From positions 1 to 56,563 of the forward strand of contig JAKSIC010000019.1 in the NCBI GenBank assembly GCA_024399015.1: a stretch of 56,563 bases of DNA. Reading direction: 5' to 3'. This DNA is from Fibrobacter sp. GTDB taxonomy: Bacteria; Fibrobacterota; Fibrobacteria; Fibrobacterales; Fibrobacteraceae. The notes beneath the pieces were generated by a model that worked only from the letters and a program-made list of their open reading frames with translations, was not told the origin of the DNA and ran no database searches. Positions 49,422-56,563 of this stretch are shown piece after piece. Both the position numbers and the translations under genes were made by a program. Every line of letters starts with the position of its first letter. Within the stretch, counting starts at the first letter, position 1.

Positions 49422-50684
49422 TTAATTTCCTTTAAGAACGTCGGCGATTGCTTTTGCTGCTTTTTCTAGATCTTCGCGGGAGTGCGATGCCATGAGGCTA
49501 GCTCGGAGTCGAGCCTGTCCCTTCGCCACGGTGGGGTAGCGGATGGCCGGAATCAAGATGCCCTTTTCCTGCAATGCTGCGGAAGCTCGAAGAGCAGCGG
49601 CTTCATCGCCAATGACTATGGGAACGATGGCGGATTCTTGATTTTCAGCAAGTCGGCTGCTTGTTGGAACGGCTCCTGCTTTCACAAGAGCATCGCAGAA
49701 AAACTTTACGTTTTCCTGGAGTTGTTGAACTCGTTCAGGATGCTGCTCGATGAACTTCAAATTGTTGGCTGCGGCCTGGGCCATGGCAGGAGACATTGCT
49801 GTAGAGAATATGAAACTGCGGGCCTTGTTTCGCAAAAAGTCAATAAGGTTTTGCTTGCCTACCACAAAACCGCCTTCGCATCCGATGGACTTGCTTAACG
49901 TTCCTAGGGTGACGTCGGCATGATCGCAGGGGATTCCCTTGTCGTTAAAATGTTCTGCAAGACCACGACCTGTTTTTCCCAACACTCCAGTGGAGTGGGC
50001 TTCGTCAATCATCAAAAGGCAGTTGTTGGCCTTGGCAATTTTTTGAAGTTCCGGCAAATTTGCCAAGTCACCGTCCATGCTGAAAACGGCGTCGGTGACG
50101 ATCAAGTAACGAGTCGTTGCCAACTGTTCTTTGGTAAGAATTGTACGGGCCTCGTCAATGGCGTGTTGTAAATCCACCATGTCGTTGTGCTTGTAAACGT
50201 AGCACTTGGCTTTGGAAAGTCGGATGCCGTCGATGATGCTGGCGTGATTCAGTTCGTCGCTAAAAACGATGCATTCGCTGATGGACCCGTCGCGATGGAC
50301 CTGCTTGCTGCAAAGTGCTGAAACGGTACCCACGTTTGCCATGTAGCCGGTGCCAAAAGTAATGGCGGCTTCTTCGCCCTTGAAGTTGGCCAAAGTCTTT
50401 TCCAATTCTTCGTGGGGAGTCTTGTTTCCTGTAGTAAGGCGTGCGCCTCCGCTACCTGTGCCCCATTTCAAAACGGCTTCGGCCGCAGTCTGCTTCAATT
50501 CCGGTTCGTTGCACAAATCCAAGTAGCTGTTGGAGGCGAGAAGAAGAACGTCGCGAGTCTGCGCGGGTCCTGCAATTTCTACGTGGCTTGCTTCGGGAGT
50601 GCAAATGTGACGCATGGAGCGATATGTGTGCGCCTCTTTTGCTGCTTGCAAAAAATCGTCGGTATAATTGTTTAAAACAGACAT
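49422..50684 (-). CDS. bioF: 8-amino-7-oxononanoate synthase BioF
   Basis: Pyridoxal-phosphate alpha-oxoamine synthase joining pimeloyl thioester and alanine. The signatures are GSGGARLTTGNKTPHEELE, FSDELNHASIIDGIRLSKA, LLMIDEAHSTGVLGKTGRG, and the cofactor lysine in LGTLSKSIGCEGGFVVG. Glycine C-acetyltransferase is the nearest alternative, but the following bioD supports BioF. ATG 50684 gives 420 residues; ATG 50714 would add ten and leave only 27 bases to the divergent antiporter gene. Confidence 0.9.
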   Translation of the reverse strand: MSVLNNYTDDFLQAAKEAHTYRSMRHICTPEASHVEIAGPAQTRDVLLLASNSYLDLCNEPELKQTAAEAVLKWGTGSGGARLTTGNKTPHEELEKTLANFKGEEAAITFGTGYMANVGTVSALCSKQVHRDGSISECIVFSDELNHASIIDGIRLSKAKCYVYKHNDMVDLQHAIDEARTILTKEQLATTRYLIVTDAVFSMDGDLANLPELQKIAKANNCLLMIDEAHSTGVLGKTGRGLAEHFNDKGIPCDHADVTLGTLSKSIGCEGGFVVGKQNLIDFLRNKARSFIFSTAMSPAMAQAAANNLKFIEQHPERVQQLQENVKFFCDALVKAGAVPTSSRLAENQESAIVPIVIGDEAAALRASAALQEKGILIPAIRYPTVAKGQARLRASLMASHSREDLEKAAKAIADVLKGN

Positions 50685-50741
50685 CTTGATATTTTTTCTA
50701 ACTTTAACGCTCATGAATTTAGAAAACTAAGACTCCTGCCG

Positions 50742-52064
50742 ATGACAGAAATCTTAATCCTTGCAATTTTTTGCGTAACTCTTTTGACGTCACTTGTTGC
50801 CGGCGTGCCTTTGCTGTATGCTCTGCTATTTGGACTTATCCTTTTTGCAGGCTACGGTGTGCGCTGTGCAGGTCTTCGCGAGACGGCGAAAATGTGCTGG
50901 AATGGTGTGAAAACTGCCCGAGGCGTTTTGCTGTTGTTTGTTCTGTTGGGACTCTTGACCTCCTTGTGGCGGGCCAGCGGAACCATTCCGACGATTGTGA
51001 GCTACGCCGTGGAACTGATTCACCCCACTAGCTTTATTCTGCTGACGTTTCTACTGAATTCCGCCATGTCGCTCTTGACGGGAACGGCTCTTGGAACTGC
51101 AGGAACCATGGGCGTAATTTGCGCTACGGTCGGTCGCACTCTTGGTGTTGATGATGCCTGGATGGGCGGCGCCATTCTTGCAGGCGTTTATTTTGGAAAC
51201 CGCATTTCTCCCATTTCATCCATGGCGCTACTTGCGGCCAATGTAACGAAGACGGATATTTACCAGAATGTACGCGGAATGCTGAAAACAACTTGGTTGC
51301 CGTTCTTGCTTAGCTGTGGGATTTACTTCTGGGCGGGACTTGACGGAGATAGTTACTGCGGTGAGATTTCTATTTATGATAGAGTGGAAATTTATATAGA
51401 AGCTTTTGCTCAGGAATTTTCACTTTCTCACTGGGCCTTGATTCCTGCGGTGGTCATTATTGTTCTTTCTGTTTTGCGAGTTCGCACCAGTTTGGTTCTT
51501 TTGTGGAGTTCCCTATCCGCATTTGTTCTAGCGCTTGTAATTGAAAACAAGGGCGTAATGGAACTGCTGCAAAGCCTGGTGTTCGGTTATAAAACTAGCA
51601 TCCCTTATCTTGAAGGAATAATCAATGGTGGCGGCCTCGTTTCTATGGTGAATGTTTTTGCCATTGTGGTAATTGCAGGATGCTTTGGAGGAATTTTCAA
51701 GGGAACGCAAATGCTTTTGCCTTTGCAATCTCTGGTGGCGAAGTTGTCGAAAAGGACCAATCCCTTTGTGGCTACTTTGGCGGCTGCCGTTGTTACATCT
51801 TGCGTGGTTTGCAACCAGACTTTGACTATCATTTTGACAAATCAAATGACAGAAAACTTGAACGGCTCGGATGATGTCGGGAAAAATCTCCAGGCTCTGA
51901 ATATTTACGATACTGCAGTGACTGTGATTGCGCTAGTGCCCTGGTCTGTGGCGACGGCCATTGTGTTAAATGCGTCACAAGCTCCCAATAAAGCTGTACT
52001 TTGTGCCTGCTTCCTTTATCTATTGCCCCTGTGTAGAATTATTTTTAAGAAGAAAAAGACCTAA
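50742..52064 (+). CDS. nhaC: NhaC-type Na+/H+ antiporter
   Basis: A 440-residue inner-membrane protein with about 11 hydrophobic helices. The family pattern is PLLYALLFGLILFAGYGVRC, SLWRASGTIPTIVSYAVE, LNSAMSLLTGTALGTAGTMG and AGVYFGNRISPISSMALLAA; the buried polar residues fit ion transport. Sodium or another organic exchange (malate/lactate in some relatives) is possible. It is divergent from bioF across a short spacer. Followed 12 bases on by a small membrane protein gene. Confidence 0.88.
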   Translation: MTEILILAIFCVTLLTSLVAGVPLLYALLFGLILFAGYGVRCAGLRETAKMCWNGVKTARGVLLLFVLLGLLTSLWRASGTIPTIVSYAVELIHPTSFILLTFLLNSAMSLLTGTALGTAGTMGVICATVGRTLGVDDAWMGGAILAGVYFGNRISPISSMALLAANVTKTDIYQNVRGMLKTTWLPFLLSCGIYFWAGLDGDSYCGEISIYDRVEIYIEAFAQEFSLSHWALIPAVVIIVLSVLRVRTSLVLLWSSLSAFVLALVIENKGVMELLQSLVFGYKTSIPYLEGIINGGGLVSMVNVFAIVVIAGCFGGIFKGTQMLLPLQSLVAKLSKRTNPFVATLAAAVVTSCVVCNQTLTIILTNQMTENLNGSDDVGKNLQALNIYDTAVTVIALVPWSVATAIVLNASQAPNKAVLCACFLYLLPLCRIIFKKKKT

Positions 52065-52076
52065 AGGAATTCATTC

Positions 52077-52562
52077 ATGGCAAACCTGATCATTAGAGAA
52101 GCGAAATCGCGAACAATGTTTCGTTTGCCGCATTTGATTGTTTTGAATGCTCGCCCTTTAGGTGTTCTCGGGAAAGTGGGGAAAGAGGTTCTTAAACCTC
52201 AATTGAAAACAGAACCTTTGCAGGCCAATATCGCTTTGCCTGCAGGACATTACGTCCTTCGCATACAAAGCATGATTAAATGGATTTCCTCGACTATAGA
52301 GTTTGATGTAAATGAATCAGCTCCCACGGTGATTGAATTCGATCACAAGGAATTTTGGTGGGATATGCTATTCCTTGTGGATATCATTGCTTGGATTGTA
52401 CAGCTGTTTGTGTCTTTTGAAAATCCTTGGAACATTGTATATGAAGTGGTATCCAATGGAGCATTCCTCGTTTGGCTCTTCCATGAGTTTAGAATTAGGA
52501 ATAAGTATTTTAAATTTCAAATAGTTGAAAATCTCAACAAGAGTTCCCTTGCGGAGAATTAG
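52077..52562 (+). CDS. hypothetical membrane protein, 161 aa
   Basis: The family is not recognised. The first 80 residues are polar and beta-rich (LIIREAKSRTMFRLPHLIV, GHYVLRIQSMIKWISSTIEF). They are followed by two hydrophobic stretches (WWDMLFLVDIIAWIVQLFV, YEVVSNGAFLVWLFHEF) and a short basic tail. The gene lies 12 bases after nhaC and one base before the lyase gene, so it may be co-expressed with both. Confidence 0.55.
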   Translation: MANLIIREAKSRTMFRLPHLIVLNARPLGVLGKVGKEVLKPQLKTEPLQANIALPAGHYVLRIQSMIKWISSTIEFDVNESAPTVIEFDHKEFWWDMLFLVDIIAWIVQLFVSFENPWNIVYEVVSNGAFLVWLFHEFRIRNKYFKFQIVENLNKSSLAEN

Positions 52563-52563
52563 T

Positions 52564-53577
52564 ATGAAAGCTCTTTCTGTAATTAGCGTGTTTGCTTTGA
52601 GTTGTGTTTCTGCTTTTGGCGAAGTGGTGTTCTCTGCAGATTTTGAAAATCGTACCGAAGGCCAGTACACCAATGATATGGCGAAAGTAGATTTCCCTTA
52701 TCAGACGGGGGTGTCTAACTGGTATGCCCTGGAATTGAACAATGGAGAAAATGCAAAGATTGTCCGTGATGGTGATGAACACGGTATGGTGTTGCAGCTT
52801 AAATATCCCAAGGGATGTGTTGGCCCCAATGATCTTCCTGATGAAGGAACCCCGGCTTGTGCAGGCCAGATCAAGCAACCGCTGAAAGTGAAAGCGGAGG
52901 AGATGTGGGCTGCGTACGACATTCAGTTCGAACCTGGTTTTGAATTTGTGAAGGGCGGAAAGCTGCCGGGCCTTTGCGGTGGCAAGTGCTACACCGGTGG
53001 AAATCGCCCCTCTGTTGGCGATGGCTGGAGTGCTCGCCTCATGTGGCGTACCGAAGGTGCCGTGGTGCAGTACCTTTACTTTGTGGACCAGACAAGTACC
53101 TATGGCGATGATGCCAAGTGGGATTTGGGCGGAACCATTGAACAAAAGCGTTTTGTGCCGGGAACCTGGCATCGCGTGGTGACCCATGTGGTAATGAATT
53201 CCGTGACTACCGAGGGCAAGGGCGACAAGAATGGTGTGGTGCAAAGTTGGTTTGATGGGGAATTGGCTTTGGATTTGGATACCCTACGCCTTCGTGATTC
53301 CAGCGACCAGAAAATTGACGAGTTCTACCTTTCCACATTCCACGGCGGCAACGACAAGACTTGGGCTCCTTCCAGCGATGTGTTTGTCCGTTATGACAAC
53401 TTTGTGGTGTCTACGGATTCCATTTCGGTAAAATCAGCCAAGTCTGACACGGTTAACAACAACGATGTGGTCGAGAATGAGACATCGACTATTAGGCTAT
53501 CTCCCCGTAACGGACGCCTGAAAAATTTGAAATCCAAAAACGCTAGGACATACAATCTTATAGGACAGCAGTTATAA
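52564..53577 (+). CDS. PL14-like secreted polysaccharide lyase, 337 aa
   Basis: A signal peptide (MKALSVISVFALSCVSAFG) is followed by a jelly-roll fold resembling polysaccharide lyase family 14 (alginate/glucuronate lyases). The pattern is YDIQFEPGFEFVKGGKLPGL near residue 120-135, WSARLMWRTEGA near 157, PGTWHRVVTHVVMN, and STFHGGNDKTWAPSSDVF with YDNFV near 257-285. A Ser/Asp/Asn-rich spacer leads to ARTYNLIGQQL, which looks like a short type IX sorting end. ATG 52564 is chosen, with GGAGA upstream. Substrate (uronic acid polymers) is inferred. Confidence 0.8.
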   Translation: MKALSVISVFALSCVSAFGEVVFSADFENRTEGQYTNDMAKVDFPYQTGVSNWYALELNNGENAKIVRDGDEHGMVLQLKYPKGCVGPNDLPDEGTPACAGQIKQPLKVKAEEMWAAYDIQFEPGFEFVKGGKLPGLCGGKCYTGGNRPSVGDGWSARLMWRTEGAVVQYLYFVDQTSTYGDDAKWDLGGTIEQKRFVPGTWHRVVTHVVMNSVTTEGKGDKNGVVQSWFDGELALDLDTLRLRDSSDQKIDEFYLSTFHGGNDKTWAPSSDVFVRYDNFVVSTDSISVKSAKSDTVNNNDVVENETSTIRLSPRNGRLKNLKSKNARTYNLIGQQL

Positions 53578-53588
53578 AAAAGGTTCGC

Positions 53589-54120
53589 ATGAAAAAGTTC
53601 TTCTGAAGAAGAATCCAGCAGCAGTGCGGATCCTGGCAGCGTTTATGATTCTACCGCAAATACTCTGACGGATTTACGTGATGGCCAGGTGTATCGCACG
53701 GTGAAATTAGGCACTCAAATTTGGATGGCAGAAAACCTGAACTTTGAAACCCGTGAAGGTGAAAGCCGCTGTTACGATAATGATTCCCTGAATTGCAAAA
53801 AGTATGGCCGCCTTTATACTTGGGCCGCTTTGATGGATACGTTGACACTGGCTACGGTTACTACAAAGTCGGTAGTACGAGTAGAGGCGCTTTGCTTGCT
53901 GATGCTTCGGAATGGGATGTAACGTCTGGCTCATGGGGCCGATTCAGAGACCTTAGGAAATACGTCTATTTCTGGACTCAAACAGAATATGCTCGAGAAG
54001 GTCAACGTGAAAAAGGCCTATATGGTCTTTACCGAGGCATCAATTCCGCAGTTGTTCATTGATGCCATGTACCATACTTACAAGAACAACGGCTTGTCTG
54101 TAAGATGTGTCAAGGATTAG
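53589..54120 (+). pseudogene. degraded FISUMP gene
   Basis: The pieces of a FISUMP lipoprotein occur in different frames. ATGAAAAAG (53589) is joined without its signal region to SSEEESSSSADP. YRTVKLGTQIWMAENLNF and KKYGRLYTWAALMDT follow. Then the central block containing the GWHLP motif is missing and the frame shifts (DTGYGYYKVGSTSRG ... YFWTQTEYAREG). A second shift restores only YKNNGLSVRCVKD before TAG 54118-54120. Three lesions (signal deletion, internal deletion with shift, late shift) make it non-functional. Its intact convergent relative lies 19 bases on. Confidence 0.85.
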
Positions 54121-54139
54121 AAGTCTAGCTTTTGCTGGA

Positions 54140-55081
54140 TTAGGAACCCTTCACGCAGCGGATGGAAAAGGCGTAACTTTTTTCCTGATCAAGAAGTCCT
54201 GCATATTCATAGTCGTAGTAGAAGTACAAAGTGGTGGCTCCACCCATGACTTCTGTGGATCCCCAAAAGACTGCGCCGTAGCTATCGAAAGAACCGTTAT
54301 CAAATCTTATGCCGGAGGGTAATACGTTGAACCCGACGCTGTTAATTCCGTTTCTGTTATTGTACCAGCTGCTTTGCGATTTTAGCGTCGTGCCTGCTGT
54401 GGCGTAGCCTCCTACATCAACAATGAAATTTGCAAATTGGTCGTGGTCGGGTAAGTGCCAACCGTCGGGACAAATTCCCTGAACCCCATTTGGCCAAGAC
54501 TGTACGCAGTTTCTTCCGTCTCCGCATTCTTGCGGATTTTCGCTATCCGTTGCGAATTTTATAGAGTCGATTGCTGCTGCCCAAGTATAAAGGCGACCGA
54601 ATTTCTCGCAATTTTCAGGCGCATTTTCGAGGCACCAACTTTTCCCTTTTAGGCTTGGCGTTTTCGTGCTGTCGGCATAATTCAAATTTTCTGCCATCCA
54701 CCATGTGTTCTTGATTTTTACGGTTTTGTAACTTTTCCCATCGCGCTCATCCAGCAATGTTCCGTATATGCAGTTGTCTTCTGATTCTGTTCTGCAAGAA
54801 ATGTCGCCGACCGCGTCTGAGCTGCTTATGTTTTCTTGAAGAGAACAAGAAGAACTACTTGATGTTACGCTAGATGAACTGTTTGCTACAGAACTGCTGG
54901 ATTCTTTCTTTGCGGAAGAGGCGCCTACGTTCATGGAGTCTTTTGAAGACGAGCTTTGAAAAGAACTGGATGATTCTTCTGAAGGCGCTTCTGATGAATA
55001 AATCTCGCTGGCGCTTGCAGGTGTTGATTCGCTGCAGGACCAGAAGAGCATGGCAATTACACTCAAAAAAATCCTTTTCAT
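54140..55081 (-). CDS. FISUMP domain lipoprotein, 313 aa
   Basis: The start ATG 55081 yields a lipoprotein signal ending in FWSC and a Ser-rich tether (SEAPSEESSSSFQSSSSK, more Ser runs to about residue 85). The FISUMP domain follows with SYKTVKIKNTWWMAENLNYA, KFGRLYTWAAAIDS, QGICPDGWHLPDHDQF, NSVGFNVLPSGIR and the end SIRCVKGS. Extra cysteines (SLQENISSS region, ENCIYGT, CEKFGR) could form disulphides outside the cell. It is likely anchored to the outer membrane; the function of the family is unknown. Confidence 0.9.
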   Translation of the reverse strand: MKRIFLSVIAMLFWSCSESTPASASEIYSSEAPSEESSSSFQSSSSKDSMNVGASSAKKESSSSVANSSSSVTSSSSSCSLQENISSSDAVGDISCRTESEDNCIYGTLLDERDGKSYKTVKIKNTWWMAENLNYADSTKTPSLKGKSWCLENAPENCEKFGRLYTWAAAIDSIKFATDSENPQECGDGRNCVQSWPNGVQGICPDGWHLPDHDQFANFIVDVGGYATAGTTLKSQSSWYNNRNGINSVGFNVLPSGIRFDNGSFDSYGAVFWGSTEVMGGATTLYFYYDYEYAGLLDQEKSYAFSIRCVKGS

Positions 55082-55146
55082 AATCAGCAATGATAGAAAA
55101 CTTTATTTTCTGCAGTAACTTACCGTAGTTGTTTGCTGCCAATAAA

Positions 55147-55236
55147 TTAGATGGTCGTGAAGATGGTGTTCATGCGGCTGGTGGCTTCGGGGTAGAGTTT
55201 CATGATGGAATGTTGGTTGCCCAGCTGGATAAATTT
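55147..55236 (-). other. in-frame coding-like stretch after the AbiEii stop
   Basis: In the same frame directly after the AbiEii TAA (55239-55237) come 29 codons, KFIQLGNQHSIMKLYPEATS then RMNTIFTTI, ending in TAA 55147. The codon use is coding-like. It is either a lost C-terminal part of the toxin, a remnant of another gene, or a readthrough tail. No start codon with a ribosome-binding site was seen. Confidence 0.35.
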
Positions 55237-56124
55237 TTAAAACTTTTCCGCAATTTGCTCAAGCGTGCTTTTGGCATCTTTGTATTTCACATTGTCAAAT
55301 ACGAAAAACTGGGTTACGCCATGGTAGTCTTTTTTGAAGAAATCTTTTTCGCAGATTTCTTTCAGCAGTTCGTTGATATTGATGCCCGGCATGGCCGATG
55401 GGCAAGAGTCTGTTGCGGCCCGCACGCTGCGAACTTGCTGGATTAGCTTTTTTAAATCATCATTAAATGTGATTTGCGGATACAACTTGTGCAAATCGTA
55501 AAGATGACGAGACAGGCGTCTTGTTTTTCCGGCGAGGTAATAGTCGCAAATGGCAAAGACTTTATCTACGAAGGTTCTTTCTAAGGACTGCACCTTCATT
55601 TGAAACGGCTGCAAACCATACTTTTCAACATCTACGTTGCTTGCGTATGTTGCAATGTAATTCCCGATGGACATTTCTACAACAGGAAATGCCTCGGTGA
55701 CCATACTGGTTTCTAGGCGGACTTCAGGAACGACTTGCGCACTGGAGTTGCACAACTGCTTATATGCAAAAGTGTAGTTGTTGATGTCGCGATCGCTTTG
55801 CGTCTTGTCAAAGTTGGTAATGACAAGCCCGAGCTTTGTTGCGATAGGCGCGATCACATTGTATTTAAGCTTTTTTCTTCGCGAAGCTCCGATGTGACCG
55901 CAAAATGCAATGTCGATGTCTTCTGAAAATCGATTGATTGCATGGTGCGCCTTGGATAACGATGTTCCGCCCTTGAAAACGGCAAGTTCTGAAGTAGCCG
56001 CGATTTCAGCGAGGATGAGGGAGACGTAATAGTCTTTTTCAACTAAAGCGTCCATCACATTCAGGGTGTCGCTAGCGCCCTTTATCAACTTCAAAAAGTA
56101 ATCATGTTCATTATGCAAATACAC
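55237..56124 (-). CDS. AbiEii/AbiGii-type nucleotidyltransferase toxin, 295 aa
   Basis: The toxin part of a type IV toxin-antitoxin or abortive-infection pair. The nucleotidyltransferase motif is FKGGTSLSKAHHAINRFSED followed by IDIAF (GGTSLSK near residue 50, catalytic acidic pair near 67). It has no homologous partner domain beyond. GTG 56124 follows GAGG and overlaps the antitoxin gene by 14 bases, giving tight coupling. Type IV toxins modify cell targets or tRNA with nucleotides and protect against phage. Here the actual activity is untested. Confidence 0.87.
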   Translation of the reverse strand: MYLHNEHDYFLKLIKGASDTLNVMDALVEKDYYVSLILAEIAATSELAVFKGGTSLSKAHHAINRFSEDIDIAFCGHIGASRRKKLKYNVIAPIATKLGLVITNFDKTQSDRDINNYTFAYKQLCNSSAQVVPEVRLETSMVTEAFPVVEMSIGNYIATYASNVDVEKYGLQPFQMKVQSLERTFVDKVFAICDYYLAGKTRRLSRHLYDLHKLYPQITFNDDLKKLIQQVRSVRAATDSCPSAMPGININELLKEICEKDFFKKDYHGVTQFFVFDNVKYKDAKSTLEQIAEKF

Positions 56125-56563
56125 TTTCCAACCTCAAATCGTAAATGCTCTTGTAGGTTTTCAGCGGAAATTCGCCGATGTATTTGTCTATGTCTGCACG
56201 GGTGATTTTTGCTCTTTGAATAAAGCCCTTGATGCGGTCGGGAGCTTCATCTTCGCACTCGTAGTCCGTGTATTCCTCGACATCCTTTAGCAAATCTAAA
56301 AGCTGCAGTGTGCTCACATTTTCTCGTGTCACGGCAATTCGCGAACGACGGATAAAAAATGGAGTTTGTCCGACTTTCACTTCGCGCACAACTGCTGTGG
56401 CGTTGTTTGATACAATTTCAGCCTTGTAGGGCACTTGCAAGGTTAGGCCAAGTTGGTTTGCAAAGGTGTAGCCAGAATAGTATCCGTACACGTCTTGTTC
56501 GTTGCGGATGTACTTGTATTCTGCCACCATGTTGGCCGAAGGCTTTGGATAATATTCGCCATT
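56111..56563 (-). CDS. AbiEi/DUF6088-type antitoxin, 5' end outside window
   Basis: The frame is open to the window edge and includes NGEYYPKPSANMVAEYKY before the internal Met at 56530, so the start lies beyond 56563. The visible 150 residues contain YGYYSGYTFANQLGLTLQVP, the DUF6088/AbiEi transcriptional-antitoxin pattern, then IVSNNATAVVREVKVGQTPF and the C-terminal helices. The N-terminal winged helix is probably in the missing part. It is encoded upstream of, and overlaps, the AbiEii toxin gene, as expected for the pair. Confidence 0.8.
   Translation of the reverse strand, partial: NGEYYPKPSANMVAEYKYIRNEQDVYGYYSGYTFANQLGLTLQVPYKAEIVSNNATAVVREVKVGQTPFFIRRSRIAVTRENVSTLQLLDLLKDVEEYTDYECEDEAPDRIKGFIQRAKITRADIDKYIGEFPLKTYKSIYDLRLESVFA

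Overview
The window looks like a chromosomal segment of Fibrobacter or a close relative. The taxonomic clues are lineage-typical families: three copies of the Fibrobacter major paralogous domain (FISUMP; two intact, one broken) and two TIGR02147/DUF4423 putative regulators, alongside many lipoproteins and barrel-like envelope proteins. Codon use is fairly uniform. The most foreign-looking parts are gene debris at 946-1453 and an AbiE-type toxin-antitoxin pair at the right edge. All functional names are read from motifs; no database search was run.

Layout. 1-2110: a lipoprotein, a scrapyard of three gene fragments including an IS3-type transposase tail, a small membrane protein and a structured intergenic element. 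2119-8031 (minus): a run of TM2 protein, RecD2 helicase, CstA transporter and two outer-membrane-type proteins (listed here by position; transcription runs the other way). 8099-12698: nadA, a FISUMP protein behind a sigma-54-type promoter, and a DUF3516-type helicase. 12785-19473: polysaccharide export block (tyrosine autokinase, rfbA, rfbC, low-molecular-weight phosphatase, Wza-like exporter, manC). 19620-24270: pheS, a MORN-repeat lipoprotein, three envelope genes and tRNA-Leu(CAG). 24331-31367: acetyltransferase, TIGR02147-lipoprotein module, glgE, a DUF1653-GNAT fusion, acyl-ACP thioesterase and a CBM9-like protein. 31595-36406: spoVG behind a second sigma-54-type promoter, yifB/comM, folB, an acidic membrane protein and pgk. 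36664-39421: a 52-codon gene, three tandem paralogous secreted proteins and hisH. 39736-46138: a 1120-residue secreted protein and a second TIGR02147-lipoprotein module under near-identical promoter/operators. 46215-56563: rph, pheA, an NlpC/P60 lipoprotein, bioD, bioF, an NhaC antiporter, a PL14-like lyase, FISUMP genes and AbiEii/AbiEi.

Most notable. (1) The promoters of the 1120-residue protein and of the downstream TIGR02147 gene share one architecture: inverted repeat TTTGTATCAT-N14-ATgATACAAA around a TTGAC -35 box, with a 17-bp spacer and TATATT -10 box. This suggests a small regulon probably controlled by the TIGR02147 protein itself. (2) Two 106-107 bp elements directly after the glgE and pgk stop codons share a conserved core but have different, internally complementary arms with compensatory changes. 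They look like a structured repeat family. (3) Two almost identical sigma-54 promoters precede a FISUMP gene and spoVG.
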